From: CALANV01 sp036381615
GTDB lineage: Bacteria; Pseudomonadota; Alphaproteobacteria; CACIAM-22H2
Direction of reading: 5' to 3'
Length of the DNA stretch: 64,000 bases
Assembly (NCBI GenBank): GCA_036381615.1
Contig: DASVCL010000066.1
Location: 1 to 64,000 of the forward strand
Made by a program: the position numbers and the translations under genes. This document shows, piece by piece, positions 45,349 through 54,155 of this stretch (positions are counted from its first letter, which is position 1; the number at the start of each line of letters is the position of its first letter). The notes below the pieces were generated by a model, which was given only the letters and a program-made list of their open reading frames with translations, did no database searches and was not told the DNA's origin.

Positions 45349-47118
45349 ATGTCCGTGACCGAGCCCCGAAAGACGTCGGCATTTCATGTCTATCTGCGGG
45401 CGTTACGCGAGGTGCGGCATTTCTGGCCGCATCTCGTCCTGATCCTGGTCATGGGGCTCGCCTGGACGCCGATCGCGCTGGTGACGCCGCTGCCGCTCAA
45501 GATCATCGTCGACAACGTACTCGGCACGATGCCGCTGCCCGGGCTCGTGGCGGACACGCTGCCCCGATGGATGACGGGAAGCGTGGATGCGGTGTTCGGC
45601 CTTGCGATCGGCCTTTCGGTGCTGATCGCCGTCGCCACGCTGGCCTACAAATGGGTCGAATGGGTCGTCCGCGAGAATGTCGCCGAGGCCATGGTGCACG
45701 GCTTCCGCGGCAAGATCTTCGCACGAGCTCTCGAAATCAGCGCGCCGGGGCGCGATGCGGCGGCGACGCAGGACCTCGCCTTCCGGATCACTTGTGACTC
45801 GCCGGCGTTGCAGTGGACGGCGATCTACGGCTTCATCCCGGTCATCACGGCGCTCACGTCGCTTGCGGGCATGCTTTGGGTCACGGCCGCGATCAGTCCG
45901 AAGCTGGCGTTCCTCGCCCTCGTCACCGCCGTTCCGGTAATCGGGCTCGTGCATCTCACGCAGGGGCGTCTGCGTCGCGAGTGGCATAGCGTGCGCGAGA
46001 AGGACAGCGCCGTCCAATGCCAAGTCCAGGAGGTGCTCGGCAATCTGCGGGTCGTGACGACCTTCGGTCAGGAGAGGGCGGAATCGCGCCGCTTCCTCGA
46101 CCGCTCCAGGACGTCTGTGCGCGCCAAGCTGCGGGTGATCCGGATGGAGGGGGCGATCGGTTCGGTGCTCGGGCTTTCGACGGCGCTCGGCACGACCGCG
46201 ATCCTGTGGCTCGGCGTCCGCGACGTGCAGGCGCAGGTGCTGTCCGTCGGCGATCTCCTTCTCGTCATGGGTTACGTCGCCCAGCTCTACGCGCCGCTGC
46301 AGCAGATCGGTATGCACATTGCCGGGCAGCAGCAGGCCGTCGCCAGCGCCGAGCGCGCCTTCGAGGTTCTCGACCAGGAGATCACGGTGACGGATCGCCC
46401 CGACGCGCAGGCGCGCGCCCAGGCGATCGGGCATGTCCGGTTCGAGGATGTCACGTTCGCCTACCCGGGTTGTCCGCCGGTGCTGCGCGACGTGCGTCTC
46501 GACGTGCCCGCAGGTACGTGCGTCGGTATCGTCGGCCGCACCGGATCGGGCAAGACCACGCTCGTCAACATGCTGGTGCGCCTGATGGACCCGGTGGAGG
46601 GACGGGTTCTCCTCGACGGCGTTGATCTGCGCGACTGGCGGCTCGAAGACTTGCGGCGCCAGTTCGCCGTGGTGTCGCAGGAACCCGTTCTGTTCTCGAC
46701 GACGATCGCGGAGAACATCGCCTATGGCCGCCCCGGCGCGTCGATGGCGGAGATCATCGAGGCCGCGAAGCTCGCCAGGGCGCATGACTTCATCGCCCGC
46801 CTTCCCGACGGATACAAGACCAAGGTCGGCGAGCGCGGCACGCGCCTGTCGGGCGGCGAACGCCAGCGCGTCGCTCTGGCCCGTGCCTTCCTCAAGGATG
46901 CGCCGATCCTTCTCCTCGACGAGCCGACCAGTGCAATCGACGGCACGACCGAGGCCGGTATCGTCGAGAGCATGGAGCGTCTCATGAAAGGACGCACCAC
47001 GTTCATGATCGCGCACAGGTTGGCCACGCTGCGCGGTGCCGACATGATCGTCCGCGTCGAGGACGGCACCGTGCGGCTCGAGCGCCCGCTGATGATCGAG
47101 GGGCCCCGCGCGGCGTAA
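45349..47118 (+). CDS. ABC exporter, membrane domain fused to ATPase
   Basis: 589 residues; a GTG two codons later has better spacing from GGAG and may be the true start. Six membrane helices precede the ATPase, which has GRTGSGKTT (Walker A), VVSQEPVLFS (Q-loop), RLSGGERQRVALARA (signature), ILLLDEPTSAID (Walker B) and IAHRLA (H-loop). Complete, so a working half-transporter. It differs in sequence from the one at 34248. Substrate unknown; the neighbouring convergent gene is the permuted ROK protein. Confidence 0.92.
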   Translation: MSVTEPRKTSAFHVYLRALREVRHFWPHLVLILVMGLAWTPIALVTPLPLKIIVDNVLGTMPLPGLVADTLPRWMTGSVDAVFGLAIGLSVLIAVATLAYKWVEWVVRENVAEAMVHGFRGKIFARALEISAPGRDAAATQDLAFRITCDSPALQWTAIYGFIPVITALTSLAGMLWVTAAISPKLAFLALVTAVPVIGLVHLTQGRLRREWHSVREKDSAVQCQVQEVLGNLRVVTTFGQERAESRRFLDRSRTSVRAKLRVIRMEGAIGSVLGLSTALGTTAILWLGVRDVQAQVLSVGDLLLVMGYVAQLYAPLQQIGMHIAGQQQAVASAERAFEVLDQEITVTDRPDAQARAQAIGHVRFEDVTFAYPGCPPVLRDVRLDVPAGTCVGIVGRTGSGKTTLVNMLVRLMDPVEGRVLLDGVDLRDWRLEDLRRQFAVVSQEPVLFSTTIAENIAYGRPGASMAEIIEAAKLARAHDFIARLPDGYKTKVGERGTRLSGGERQRVALARAFLKDAPILLLDEPTSAIDGTTEAGIVESMERLMKGRTTFMIAHRLATLRGADMIVRVEDGTVRLERPLMIEGPRAA

Positions 47119-47146
47119 GCGTCGCGGCGTAAGCGCCGCAATGCGG

Positions 47147-48157
47147 CTATCGGTTGACGAAATGGGCGTTGCCGAGACCGGAGCCGATCGTCAGGATGCC
47201 CCACCGTTTTACGTCGCGCATGAACGGCAGCTCGGCCAGGCCCTGGACGACGGCGTCGTTGTGGATCGAGACGGACGCGTTGGCGCCGGCGATCCGCGGC
47301 AGCCGGGCGGCGAGCTCGCACGACAGGTTGAAGGACCGGTCGGTCCAATCGCCGGGCAGGTTCTGCGTGCCGCCGAGGATATGGCCGTTTCTGTCGATCT
47401 CGCCGGGAACCCCGATGCGGACATGCGGCGACAGGCGGAAGCCGTTGGCATGCGCCTCGTCGATCAGCTTGGTGAGCATCCTGGCGACGCCCTTGACCAG
47501 TTTCTGCTGCGAGGCGCCCGCCTTGCGGTGCTTCCACACGTCGACCAGCCAGACCCTGGCGTCGGCGAGCAGTCCTGACTTGCGCTGACCGAACTCGACG
47601 ATCCCGGCGCGGACCTTGCTGCCGCCGATGTCCACGGCGAGGAACCCGTCCTTGCCGACGAGTTGCGACGGCGGGATCAGGTGAACCGATCCGACCAGGC
47701 CGGCTTCGTTCGGGTGGTGGCTTATCTTCATCAGCCGAAGCCCCCGATGTCTCTTCATGAGCCGCGCCTGGGCGGCATGGATCGCGATGTCGCCGACATG
47801 GCGCGCCGCCATGCCGCCGCCGATGATGATTCGCTCCGTCCGTCGCCAATAGGACCAACGAAGGAGAACCCCGATCACCTCGGCAAGGCGCTCGCCGAAC
47901 TCGACGGCGACCTCGCGGGTTGCCCGCTCTTCAGCATCGTCACCTTCCTCGAGAATATGATCGATGTCGCTTTCCGACAGGTTCTTGGGAAGGTCGATCC
48001 CGCATTCCCGGCATCGCCTCTTGTACAGCTGGACGAAGGCGCGTCCGCTGACCCGGTCACCCAGGAAGTGCCCCGGCCTGTCGGGGTCCGGAATCTTGGC
48101 GCCATAGCCGCTGATGCGCACTTCGGCGCGCGGTTCGGCCCGTTGCAGGCGCGTCAT
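47147..48157 (-). CDS. ROK-family protein with circularly permuted halves
   Basis: 336 residues; a TAG lies four codons upstream of the ATG, so the start is fixed. Residues about 1-165 correspond to the C-terminal half of ROK kinases: VSGRAFVQLY, then RIIIGGGMAA, then ISHHPNEAGLVGSVHL. Residues 170-336 correspond to the N-terminal half: FLAVDIGGSKVRAGIV (phosphate 1), IGVPGEID, TQNLPGDW, IHNDAVVQGLAEL (catalytic Asp), and it ends just after ILTIGSGLGNAHF (phosphate 2). Normal ROK order is the reverse. The CGCGxxGC zinc motif is absent, though RRCRECG is present. Sugar kinase activity is plausible but unproven. Confidence 0.82.
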   Translation of the reverse strand: MTRLQRAEPRAEVRISGYGAKIPDPDRPGHFLGDRVSGRAFVQLYKRRCRECGIDLPKNLSESDIDHILEEGDDAEERATREVAVEFGERLAEVIGVLLRWSYWRRTERIIIGGGMAARHVGDIAIHAAQARLMKRHRGLRLMKISHHPNEAGLVGSVHLIPPSQLVGKDGFLAVDIGGSKVRAGIVEFGQRKSGLLADARVWLVDVWKHRKAGASQQKLVKGVARMLTKLIDEAHANGFRLSPHVRIGVPGEIDRNGHILGGTQNLPGDWTDRSFNLSCELAARLPRIAGANASVSIHNDAVVQGLAELPFMRDVKRWGILTIGSGLGNAHFVNR

Positions 48158-48421
48158 CGGCGGGCGCTACCGGATACGACGCGCCGGCCGTGTCGCGGTG
48201 CGCGGCGCCGTGTCGAAGTGACGGCGGGATTGCGTCCGGCGCGCGGGATGCGCTGCGCGGTCGGCCGCGCAAATTCGGCGCCCGCCTGACGTACCCTGTG
48301 CTCGGATGCGTGCGCCGTCGTCGCCGGCAGCATCGGGGCCTCTCCGCGAAGCTGATTGATCGATCAGCTAACGCGAATGGCCCCGAATTGTTGCTTGATG
48401 AACGGCCGGCGTCGGACGCGG

Positions 48422-50269
48422 CTAGGCGCTGACGCGTGCCGGGCTGCGTTGATCGCTGCCCAGGCGCGCACGGAACGCGTCGCGCGCATTGGCCAGCTCC
48501 GCGGGCAGCCGTTCGCCGAACATCCGGAAAAATGCGTCGTGCGCGTCGGCTTCCTCGTGACCGGCCGCATCATCGATCGCCATCAGCTGCGCGAACCGGT
48601 CCCGCGGATACTCGAGGCCGCGCCAGTGGATGTCCTCGTAGCGCGGAACCCAGCCCAGCGCCGAGCGCTCGGCCCCGGCGCGTCCCTGAACCCGATCGAC
48701 GATCCACTTGAGCACGCGCATGTTCTCGCCGAAGCCGGGCCACATGAACCGTCCGTCGGCATCGCGCCGGAACCAGTTGACGCGGAAGATCGCGGGCGGA
48801 TGCGCCAGCGACCGGCCAAGCGATATCCAGTGCCGGAAGTAGTCGGCCATGTTGTAGCCGCAGAACGGCAGCATCGCCATCGGATCGCGTCGCATCGCGG
48901 CCTGGCCTTTCGCCGCCGCCGTCGCCTCGGAGCCCATCGTCGCGGCCATGTAGACGCCGTGCGTCCAATCGAACGACTGGAACACGAGCGGCATGTTGCG
49001 GCTCATGCGGCCGCCGAAGATAAAGGCCGAGATCGGTACGCCCTGGGGATTATCCCAGTTCGGATCGACCGTCGGTACCTGCGTGACCGGCGCGGTGAAG
49101 CGCGCATTGGGATGCGCGGCCGGCTCCTTGCTCGCCGGCGTCCATTCGCGCCCGCGCCAGTCGATCAGCCGCGCGGGCGGCGTCTCCGTCATGCCTTCCC
49201 ACCACACATCGCCGTCCTCGGTCAGCGCCACGTTGGTGAAGATGCAGTTGGCCTCGAGCATCTTCATGGCATTGGGGTTGGACGTCTTCGATGTGCCGGG
49301 GGCGACGCCGAACAGGCCGGCCTCCGGGTTGATGGCGTAGAGACGCCCGTCCGCGCCCCGTTTGATCCAGGCGATGTCGTCCCCGACGGTCCAGATCTTC
49401 CAGCCTTCGAATCCCTTCGGTGGCACCATCATCGCGAAATTGGTCTTGCCGCACGCGCTCGGGAACGCGCCCGCCACATAGGTCCTGTCGCCTTGCGGGC
49501 TTTCGACGCCGACGATCAGCATGTGCTCGGCAAGCCAGCCCTCGTCCCGGGCCATGCACGAGGCGATGCGCAGCGCGAGGCATTTCTTGCCGAGGAGCGC
49601 GTTGCCGCCATAGCCGCTGCCGTAGGACCAGATCTCGCGCGTTTCGGGGAAATGCGCGACCACGATGTTCTCCGGATCGCACGGCCAGGTAACGTCCCTT
49701 TCGCCGGGCGCGAGCGGCCGGCCAACCGAGTGGGCGCAGGGCACGAAATTGCCGTCCGCGCCGAGCACGTCCAGCACTGCGCTTCCCATTCGGGCCATGA
49801 TCCGCATGCTGACCGCGACGTAGGGACTGTCGGTCACCTGTACGCCGATCTGGGCGATGTGCGAACCCAGCGGGCCCATGCTGAACGGCACGACGTACAT
49901 GGTGCGGCCGCGCATGCATCCGTCGAAAAGGCGGCGCAGCCGCGCACGCATGTGAGCCGGGTCCTGCCAGTTGTTGGTTGGACCGGCGTCGTCCTTGTTG
50001 GCGCTGCAGATGAACGTGCGGTCTTCGACCCGTGCGACGTCGCGCGGATCCGACCGCGCAAGAAAGCTGTTGGGGCGCTTCGCCGGATTGAGGCGGATGA
50101 ACGTGCCCGCGGCGACGAGTTCTTCGCACAGGCGGTCATATTCTTCCTGCGAGCCGTCGCACCAGTGGATGCGCGCCGGCTTGCAGAGTGTTGCCATTTC
50201 GCCGACCCAGCGAGTCAGCTTCTCGTTGCGGCTGGGGCGATTGGTCAACGCTGATTCTTGCACGGGCAT
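48422..50269 (-). CDS. pckG: Phosphoenolpyruvate carboxykinase (GTP)
   Basis: 615 residues, the normal length; a longer open frame upstream is not family-like. Marks: FSMGPLGSHIAQIGVQ, YGSGYGGNALLGKKC, the P-loop AGAFPSACGKTNFAM with its reactive Cys, WTVGDDIAW (Mn ligand region), and FGENMRVLKWI. It converts oxaloacetate and GTP to PEP, GDP and CO2, the entry step of gluconeogenesis. Most alphaproteobacteria use the ATP-type PckA, so the GTP-type is notable for lineage. A single gene; promoter presumably in 50270-50480. Confidence 0.96.
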   Translation of the reverse strand: MPVQESALTNRPSRNEKLTRWVGEMATLCKPARIHWCDGSQEEYDRLCEELVAAGTFIRLNPAKRPNSFLARSDPRDVARVEDRTFICSANKDDAGPTNNWQDPAHMRARLRRLFDGCMRGRTMYVVPFSMGPLGSHIAQIGVQVTDSPYVAVSMRIMARMGSAVLDVLGADGNFVPCAHSVGRPLAPGERDVTWPCDPENIVVAHFPETREIWSYGSGYGGNALLGKKCLALRIASCMARDEGWLAEHMLIVGVESPQGDRTYVAGAFPSACGKTNFAMMVPPKGFEGWKIWTVGDDIAWIKRGADGRLYAINPEAGLFGVAPGTSKTSNPNAMKMLEANCIFTNVALTEDGDVWWEGMTETPPARLIDWRGREWTPASKEPAAHPNARFTAPVTQVPTVDPNWDNPQGVPISAFIFGGRMSRNMPLVFQSFDWTHGVYMAATMGSEATAAAKGQAAMRRDPMAMLPFCGYNMADYFRHWISLGRSLAHPPAIFRVNWFRRDADGRFMWPGFGENMRVLKWIVDRVQGRAGAERSALGWVPRYEDIHWRGLEYPRDRFAQLMAIDDAAGHEEADAHDAFFRMFGERLPAELANARDAFRARLGSDQRSPARVSA

Positions 50270-50482
50270 TTTCCTCCAAGCGCTCGTTCTTGAAGACCGG
50301 CAGCGGAGACGCCGGTGGCTCAGGCTCGCCACCATAGACGCACTGTGCTCCCGACAGAATACTCCGAAAAGGGGAGGCCGCATTGCTATTGATTTATCGG
50401 AGACAGGCCTGTGACGATGCTGCGTTGCAACAATCCATTGGATGCGACGCGGCAAGTTACTGGCGCGTACGAATTCGCGCGG

Positions 50483-51271
50483 CTAGAGGCGCGTATTCCG
50501 ATCGAGCATCACAACCGCGGGCACGTACGCGATCGGTACGGAGAGCAGAAGCGGAATGGCGCGCCCGTCGTTGGTAAACACGACTTCGACGTGGCGTGGC
50601 GCCGCGTCGGGCCGATCATCGCCGCCGGAATCCCCGTCGAAGCCGGCAATCGGCCGCAGCGTCAGTTGCAACCGAACGACATCGATGGATCCGCCATGCC
50701 AATCCAGTGTTCCGGCTGTGTCGACCCTGCCGTCGATGTCAAAACGCCGCTTGCCGTCATATACGGCGAGCGTGAAGTTCTCGCCAACGGCGATGTCGCG
50801 TGCACGGATGAACTGACGTATCGCGGTGAGGCTGGACAGCGGATCGATGACGTCGCGCCGGAGCTCTTCGGGCAGAAGCGGATCGCTGTTCGTATCCAGA
50901 GGGCCGTCCTCGGCGACGGTCCCTTCCGCTTTCCGGATGAACTGGACGTTGATGCGCTTGTCGTGCCGGCGTCGGGAATCGTAGATCGCGTCGTAGGCAG
51001 ACGGAACGACCGCACCGCCGGCGACGCCTTCACTGGTCACACGCGCCTTGAAGCCCGACAGGAAGCGGGCGAGGCCGACCGTCTCGATATCGACGCGATT
51101 GCGGAAGGCCGCGCCGTCTTCCTCGATCTGCAGCCGGATCTCGGCCGCGGCGCCGCCGCCCCAGGTCGCCGAGTAGCGCAACGACAGGGTTTCCGTCGCC
51201 GAGGCGGGTTGAGCCGGCAGCGCGATGCATGCCGCGAGAGCCGCGGCAAGGAATGGTCGGCGCAGGGTCAT
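50483..51271 (-). CDS. DUF3108 exported protein
   Basis: 262 residues from the ATG at 51271. Signal peptide 1-26 (AACIALPAQPASA). The mature protein is beta-rich: LSLRYSATWGGGAAAEIRLQ near the start, FTLAVYDGKRRFDIDG and VRLQLTLRPIAGFD later, ending VEVVFTNDGRAIPLLLSVPI, typical of DUF3108 periplasmic proteins of unknown function. It may sit in the envelope as a small beta-barrel-like or lipid-binding fold. Confidence 0.85.
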   Translation of the reverse strand: MTLRRPFLAAALAACIALPAQPASATETLSLRYSATWGGGAAAEIRLQIEEDGAAFRNRVDIETVGLARFLSGFKARVTSEGVAGGAVVPSAYDAIYDSRRRHDKRINVQFIRKAEGTVAEDGPLDTNSDPLLPEELRRDVIDPLSSLTAIRQFIRARDIAVGENFTLAVYDGKRRFDIDGRVDTAGTLDWHGGSIDVVRLQLTLRPIAGFDGDSGGDDRPDAAPRHVEVVFTNDGRAIPLLLSVPIAYVPAVVMLDRNTRL

Positions 51272-51350
51272 CGCGAAGACTATAACGTGGGCCGCGCCGG
51301 TGAATTCCCGGCGGCCGCCGAATCGGGCCGACGGCGAAACGGCCCCAGTC

Positions 51351-51719
51351 TCAACGCCCGTGCGCGGGCGCAGGCACCTTTGCAGGTACGGCCGGATCTC
51401 TGGCGGGCATGGCACAGAGCTCGTCCAGGAGCGGGGCGATCCGCCGGTTGAAGTCCTCCTGGCAGGCGACCTGGAGCGGCGCGATGAACCGGCGGTCCGC
51501 CTGCCGCAGGGCGGCGAACATCAGCCATGTGCTCGCCAGCAGAATGGTCGCGGCCGCGATGGCATCGATCATGATGTAGGCCTTGGCTGCCAGGGCCAGC
51601 GTACCCGCCAAGCCGATCAGAGTGGCGATGCTGAGTGCGCGCATCCGGCGGTTAAGCGACGTTTGGCGCGCGCGGGCGGCTGGATCGATCGCGGGGAGGC
51701 AAACGGGTATCGGCTGCAT
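51351..51719 (-). CDS. Membrane protein (hypothetical)
   Basis: 122 residues from the ATG at 51719, which has GAGGCGGGA upstream. Two hydrophobic helices (about 30-50 and 53-72) follow a short N-terminus (MQPIPVCLPAIDPAARARQT); the C-terminal 45 residues are polar with Pro/Ala at the end. Upstream of the DUF3108 gene in the same direction, possibly one transcript. Family not recognised. Confidence 0.65.
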   Translation of the reverse strand: MQPIPVCLPAIDPAARARQTSLNRRMRALSIATLIGLAGTLALAAKAYIMIDAIAAATILLASTWLMFAALRQADRRFIAPLQVACQEDFNRRIAPLLDELCAMPARDPAVPAKVPAPAHGR

Positions 51720-51831
51720 GGTCCCGCCTCGGCTTTCCACGAAGCAGGGACCATCGTTGCCGGAACATGGTTAAGAAATCGTTCATACGTTCCCGTCTGC
51801 CGCCAGGCGACAGTCAAAAGTCGGCGGCAAG

Positions 51832-52080
51832 CTAGGCTGTACGTCGCACCAGGCGATAGATGCCCAGAAGAATGACCGCCCCGATCACGGCCCCGATGAA
51901 GCCGGCGGCCTCGCCCTCACCGTACCAGCCGACCGCCTGTCCCAGCCAGGTGGCGACGAGCGCGCCGACGATGCCGAGCAGCGTGGTGACGATGAACCCG
52001 CCGGGATCCCTTCCGGGCATCAGGAGTTTGGCGACGATGCCGGCCAGCAATCCGATGATAATCGCGCCGATCCATTCCAT
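51832..52080 (-). CDS. GlsB/YeaQ/YmgE-family stress membrane protein
   Basis: 82 residues; AAGGAGAG precedes the ATG. Three hydrophobic helices with the family pattern IIIGLLAGIVAKLLMPGRDP, GGFIVTTLLGIVGA and GFIGAVIGAVILLGIYR. The family ('transglycosylase-associated') is induced by stress in many proteobacteria; the molecular function is not settled. Confidence 0.93.
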   Translation of the reverse strand: MEWIGAIIIGLLAGIVAKLLMPGRDPGGFIVTTLLGIVGALVATWLGQAVGWYGEGEAAGFIGAVIGAVILLGIYRLVRRTA

Positions 52081-52292
52081 GACTGCTCTCCTTGTCGGCT
52101 CGCGTGCTCCCCGCAGCCATGACCGGCGCGCCGGAGCTAATACTGGTGCGATGAACGCAGCGACCGCGACTTTGATCCGCCTTGGCCGAGCTCTCCGACG
52201 GATGTTGCATTATCGCCACGCTGTTTCGCGAATGCGGCATTAACGGCTTGAATTAACTGTTCGGTATTACATCGCCTCTTACGGTCCGACGC

Positions 52293-52508
52293 ATGCTCAA
52301 TGCCGATCTCGATCCGCCTAGCCAGGCCGCCCTCACCGCCTATGTCGATGCACTTTATGACGGTGCGAGCGAACTCGTGGCTCTCTACGCCGCCGTGACA
52401 GCTTGGCTGTCGCATCATCCGGGGATGCTGGTGGACGAGGCGCGCGAAATGATCAAATCCCTTCTGGTCGCGCCCCCGGCGCAGAACGTCGTTCGTCTCC
52501 GCGGCTGA
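52293..52508 (+). CDS. 71-residue protein (hypothetical)
   Basis: Starts MLNADLDPPSQAALTAYVDA and continues as amphipathic helices (YDGASELVALYAAVTAWLS, DEAREMIKSLL). Acidic, cytoplasmic, no domain recognised. Divergent from the GlsB-like gene with about 210 bases between. Composition looks like a real protein, but no ribosome-binding site stands out. Confidence 0.55.
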   Translation: MLNADLDPPSQAALTAYVDALYDGASELVALYAAVTAWLSHHPGMLVDEAREMIKSLLVAPPAQNVVRLRG

Positions 52509-52666
52509 GCCTGCCGGCGCGATCGACGAGCAGGACCGCTGCCGGCCATTTCTCAGACATCGCCGTTGGGTCCGAGGGATCCGGAACAAGAAGAAATCGT
52601 CAACGGCCTCTCGATGCGACGGCACCTCGCGTGCATCTGTGCCGGTCGCATCGGCCGGGTCGCGGG

Positions 52667-53239
52667 TCAGCGGCGCCGCACGCCTGCCTCGGTGACGATG
52701 ACGTCGAGCGGGATGTCGTGCGGCTGCGGATAGATCGTATCGAGGCGCGAGAGCTCGAAGCCGACGCCGATCGTGGCCGGGCGCGGGCGGATCGCCGCGA
52801 GCGTCCGGTCATAGTAACCGCCGCCATAGCCAAGCCGATAATTTGCGGAATCGAAGCCGACGACCGGCACCAGCAATGCCGTCGGCGTCACGACGTTGCG
52901 TTCCTTCGGCACGGGAATATCGTACACGCCCGGCTCCATGGCGATGCCGGGCCTCCACGCGCGGAATTCGAGCGGCCCCTTCTTGTCGACGACCACGGGA
53001 AGCGCCGCGCTCCATCCGGCTTCAAGCAGTTCGCGAACGAGCGGGCGCGCGTCGAATTCGCCCTTGAACGGCAGATAGAACCCGAGCAACTGGGGTGACA
53101 TATCGGCGAGAATGCGACTCACGTAATTCTGTACCCGCGCTGCCCACTCCTTGCGGGCTTCCCGCGGTGCCGACAGCCGGCGCTCCAGCAACTCGTTACG
53201 CTTCGCCTTGCGCCACTGCTTTATTTCGGTCCAGTCCAT
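52667..53239 (-). CDS. 5-formyltetrahydrofolate cyclo-ligase
   Basis: 190 residues from the ATG at 53239; the frame is open for 47 more codons that look non-coding. Family marks: LLGFYLPFKGEFDARPLV (substrate loop), FRAWRPG, VLLVPVVGFD-like TALLVPVVGFDSANYRLGYGGGYYDRTL (ATP-binding block) and the C-terminal IPLDVIVTEAGVRR. It converts 5-formyl-THF to methenyl-THF with ATP. In many proteobacteria this gene follows the 6S RNA gene; see the candidate at 53241-53354. Confidence 0.95.
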   Translation of the reverse strand: MDWTEIKQWRKAKRNELLERRLSAPREARKEWAARVQNYVSRILADMSPQLLGFYLPFKGEFDARPLVRELLEAGWSAALPVVVDKKGPLEFRAWRPGIAMEPGVYDIPVPKERNVVTPTALLVPVVGFDSANYRLGYGGGYYDRTLAAIRPRPATIGVGFELSRLDTIYPQPHDIPLDVIVTEAGVRRR

Positions 53240-53240
53240 T

Positions 53241-53354
53241 GGTGTGTTCCGCTGCGGATGTCGACGTGACGGGGTGCTCATACTGTCCTGCTCTGCGCCT
53301 GACGGCAACGGTAACGCGTTGCCGTGGGTGAAACCGAGTCGTGCGGAACAAACC
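53241..53354 (-). ncRNA. Candidate structured RNA upstream of the cyclo-ligase gene (possible 6S-like)
   Basis: On the minus strand, GGTTTGTTCCGC near the 5' end pairs with GCGGAACACACC at the 3' end (11 of 12 bp), closing a region whose centre is a perfect 8-bp hairpin (ACGGCAAC/GTTGCCGT, loop GCGTTACC). A long closing stem, open centre and terminal hairpin directly before a 5-formyl-THF cyclo-ligase gene is the usual 6S RNA setting. At about 114 bases it is shorter than typical 6S (150-200), and I cannot confirm conserved positions, so this is tentative. Confidence 0.3.
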
Positions 53355-53412
53355 GCGGCGCTCCGGCTTTGAATAGTCACCTTTCAACCCGATCGGGATG
53401 CAGGAGCGTGAA

Positions 53413-54075
53413 ATGGATAACGTGAGCGCGGCCACGGGCCAGGCGACGACGCGAGGGGGTCAAAGCGTAATTTCCGTTCTGCAGGATCTGAGCGCGCGCT
53501 GCCACGATAGCGAAATCGGCTACCGGCGCGCGGCCGAAGACGCCAGGGATGCCGATCTCAGGCAACAGTTCGACCAGCTGGCCAACGAGCGTTCGTCGAT
53601 GGCGGCCGAACTGGATCGCCTGATTCGCGAGCAGGGCGGCGAGCCGACCTGGACCGAGGGCACCATGGTCGGTGCAGCGCATCGCATGTGGACGGACCTC
53701 AGGACCGCCATGTCGCGCAACCACCGCCAAGCCGTTCTCGAGGAGGTTGCGCGTGGGGAGAGCGCGGCGGAAGAGGCCTATGACGAGGCGCTTTCGCAGG
53801 ATCTGCCCGACGACGTGCGGCGCATCGTGCAGCAGCAGCATCGGCGCGTGCGCGAGACCCGCAACCGCTATCGCGCCATGAGCGGCACGACCGGTACGCG
53901 GCGCACCGGCGAGCTTGCGCACCGGATGACGGCCGGCACCGGCGCGGTCAGCCAATACATGTACGAGCGGCCGGTCATGAGCAGCCTCGTCGTCTTCGCG
54001 CTCGGCTTCGCCATCGGCGCGCTCACCGTCTCGACCATGATGCCCGAGCAGCCGAGCCGCCGGCGTTACTGGTAG
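53413..54075 (+). CDS. DUF2383-like ferritin-fold protein with C-terminal membrane anchor
   Basis: 220 residues from the ATG at 53413, preceded by AGGAG. Residues 12-150 form a four-helix bundle of the PA2169/DUF2383 type (VLQDLSARCHDSEIGYRRAA, then AEDARDADLRQQFDQLANER, EVARGESAAEEAYDEAL). The C-terminus (YMYERPVMSSLVVFALGFAI) resembles the ElaB/YqjD/DUF883 anchor with its conserved E-P-x-x-S pattern and glycine zipper. The domain combination suggests a stress protein tethered to the inner membrane. Function unknown. Confidence 0.82.
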   Translation: MDNVSAATGQATTRGGQSVISVLQDLSARCHDSEIGYRRAAEDARDADLRQQFDQLANERSSMAAELDRLIREQGGEPTWTEGTMVGAAHRMWTDLRTAMSRNHRQAVLEEVARGESAAEEAYDEALSQDLPDDVRRIVQQQHRRVRETRNRYRAMSGTTGTRRTGELAHRMTAGTGAVSQYMYERPVMSSLVVFALGFAIGALTVSTMMPEQPSRRRYW

Positions 54076-54155
54076 GGTCCGGGGTTCGCACGCCGCAATT
54101 CGGGCACGCCGCGGCGCGACACGCCTTCGCGCATCGGGGCGGTCACCTCGTGACG

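Noticed and set aside
48356..50254. 632-residue plus-strand frame opposite pckG
   Set aside because: Antisense shadow of a strongly conserved enzyme gene.
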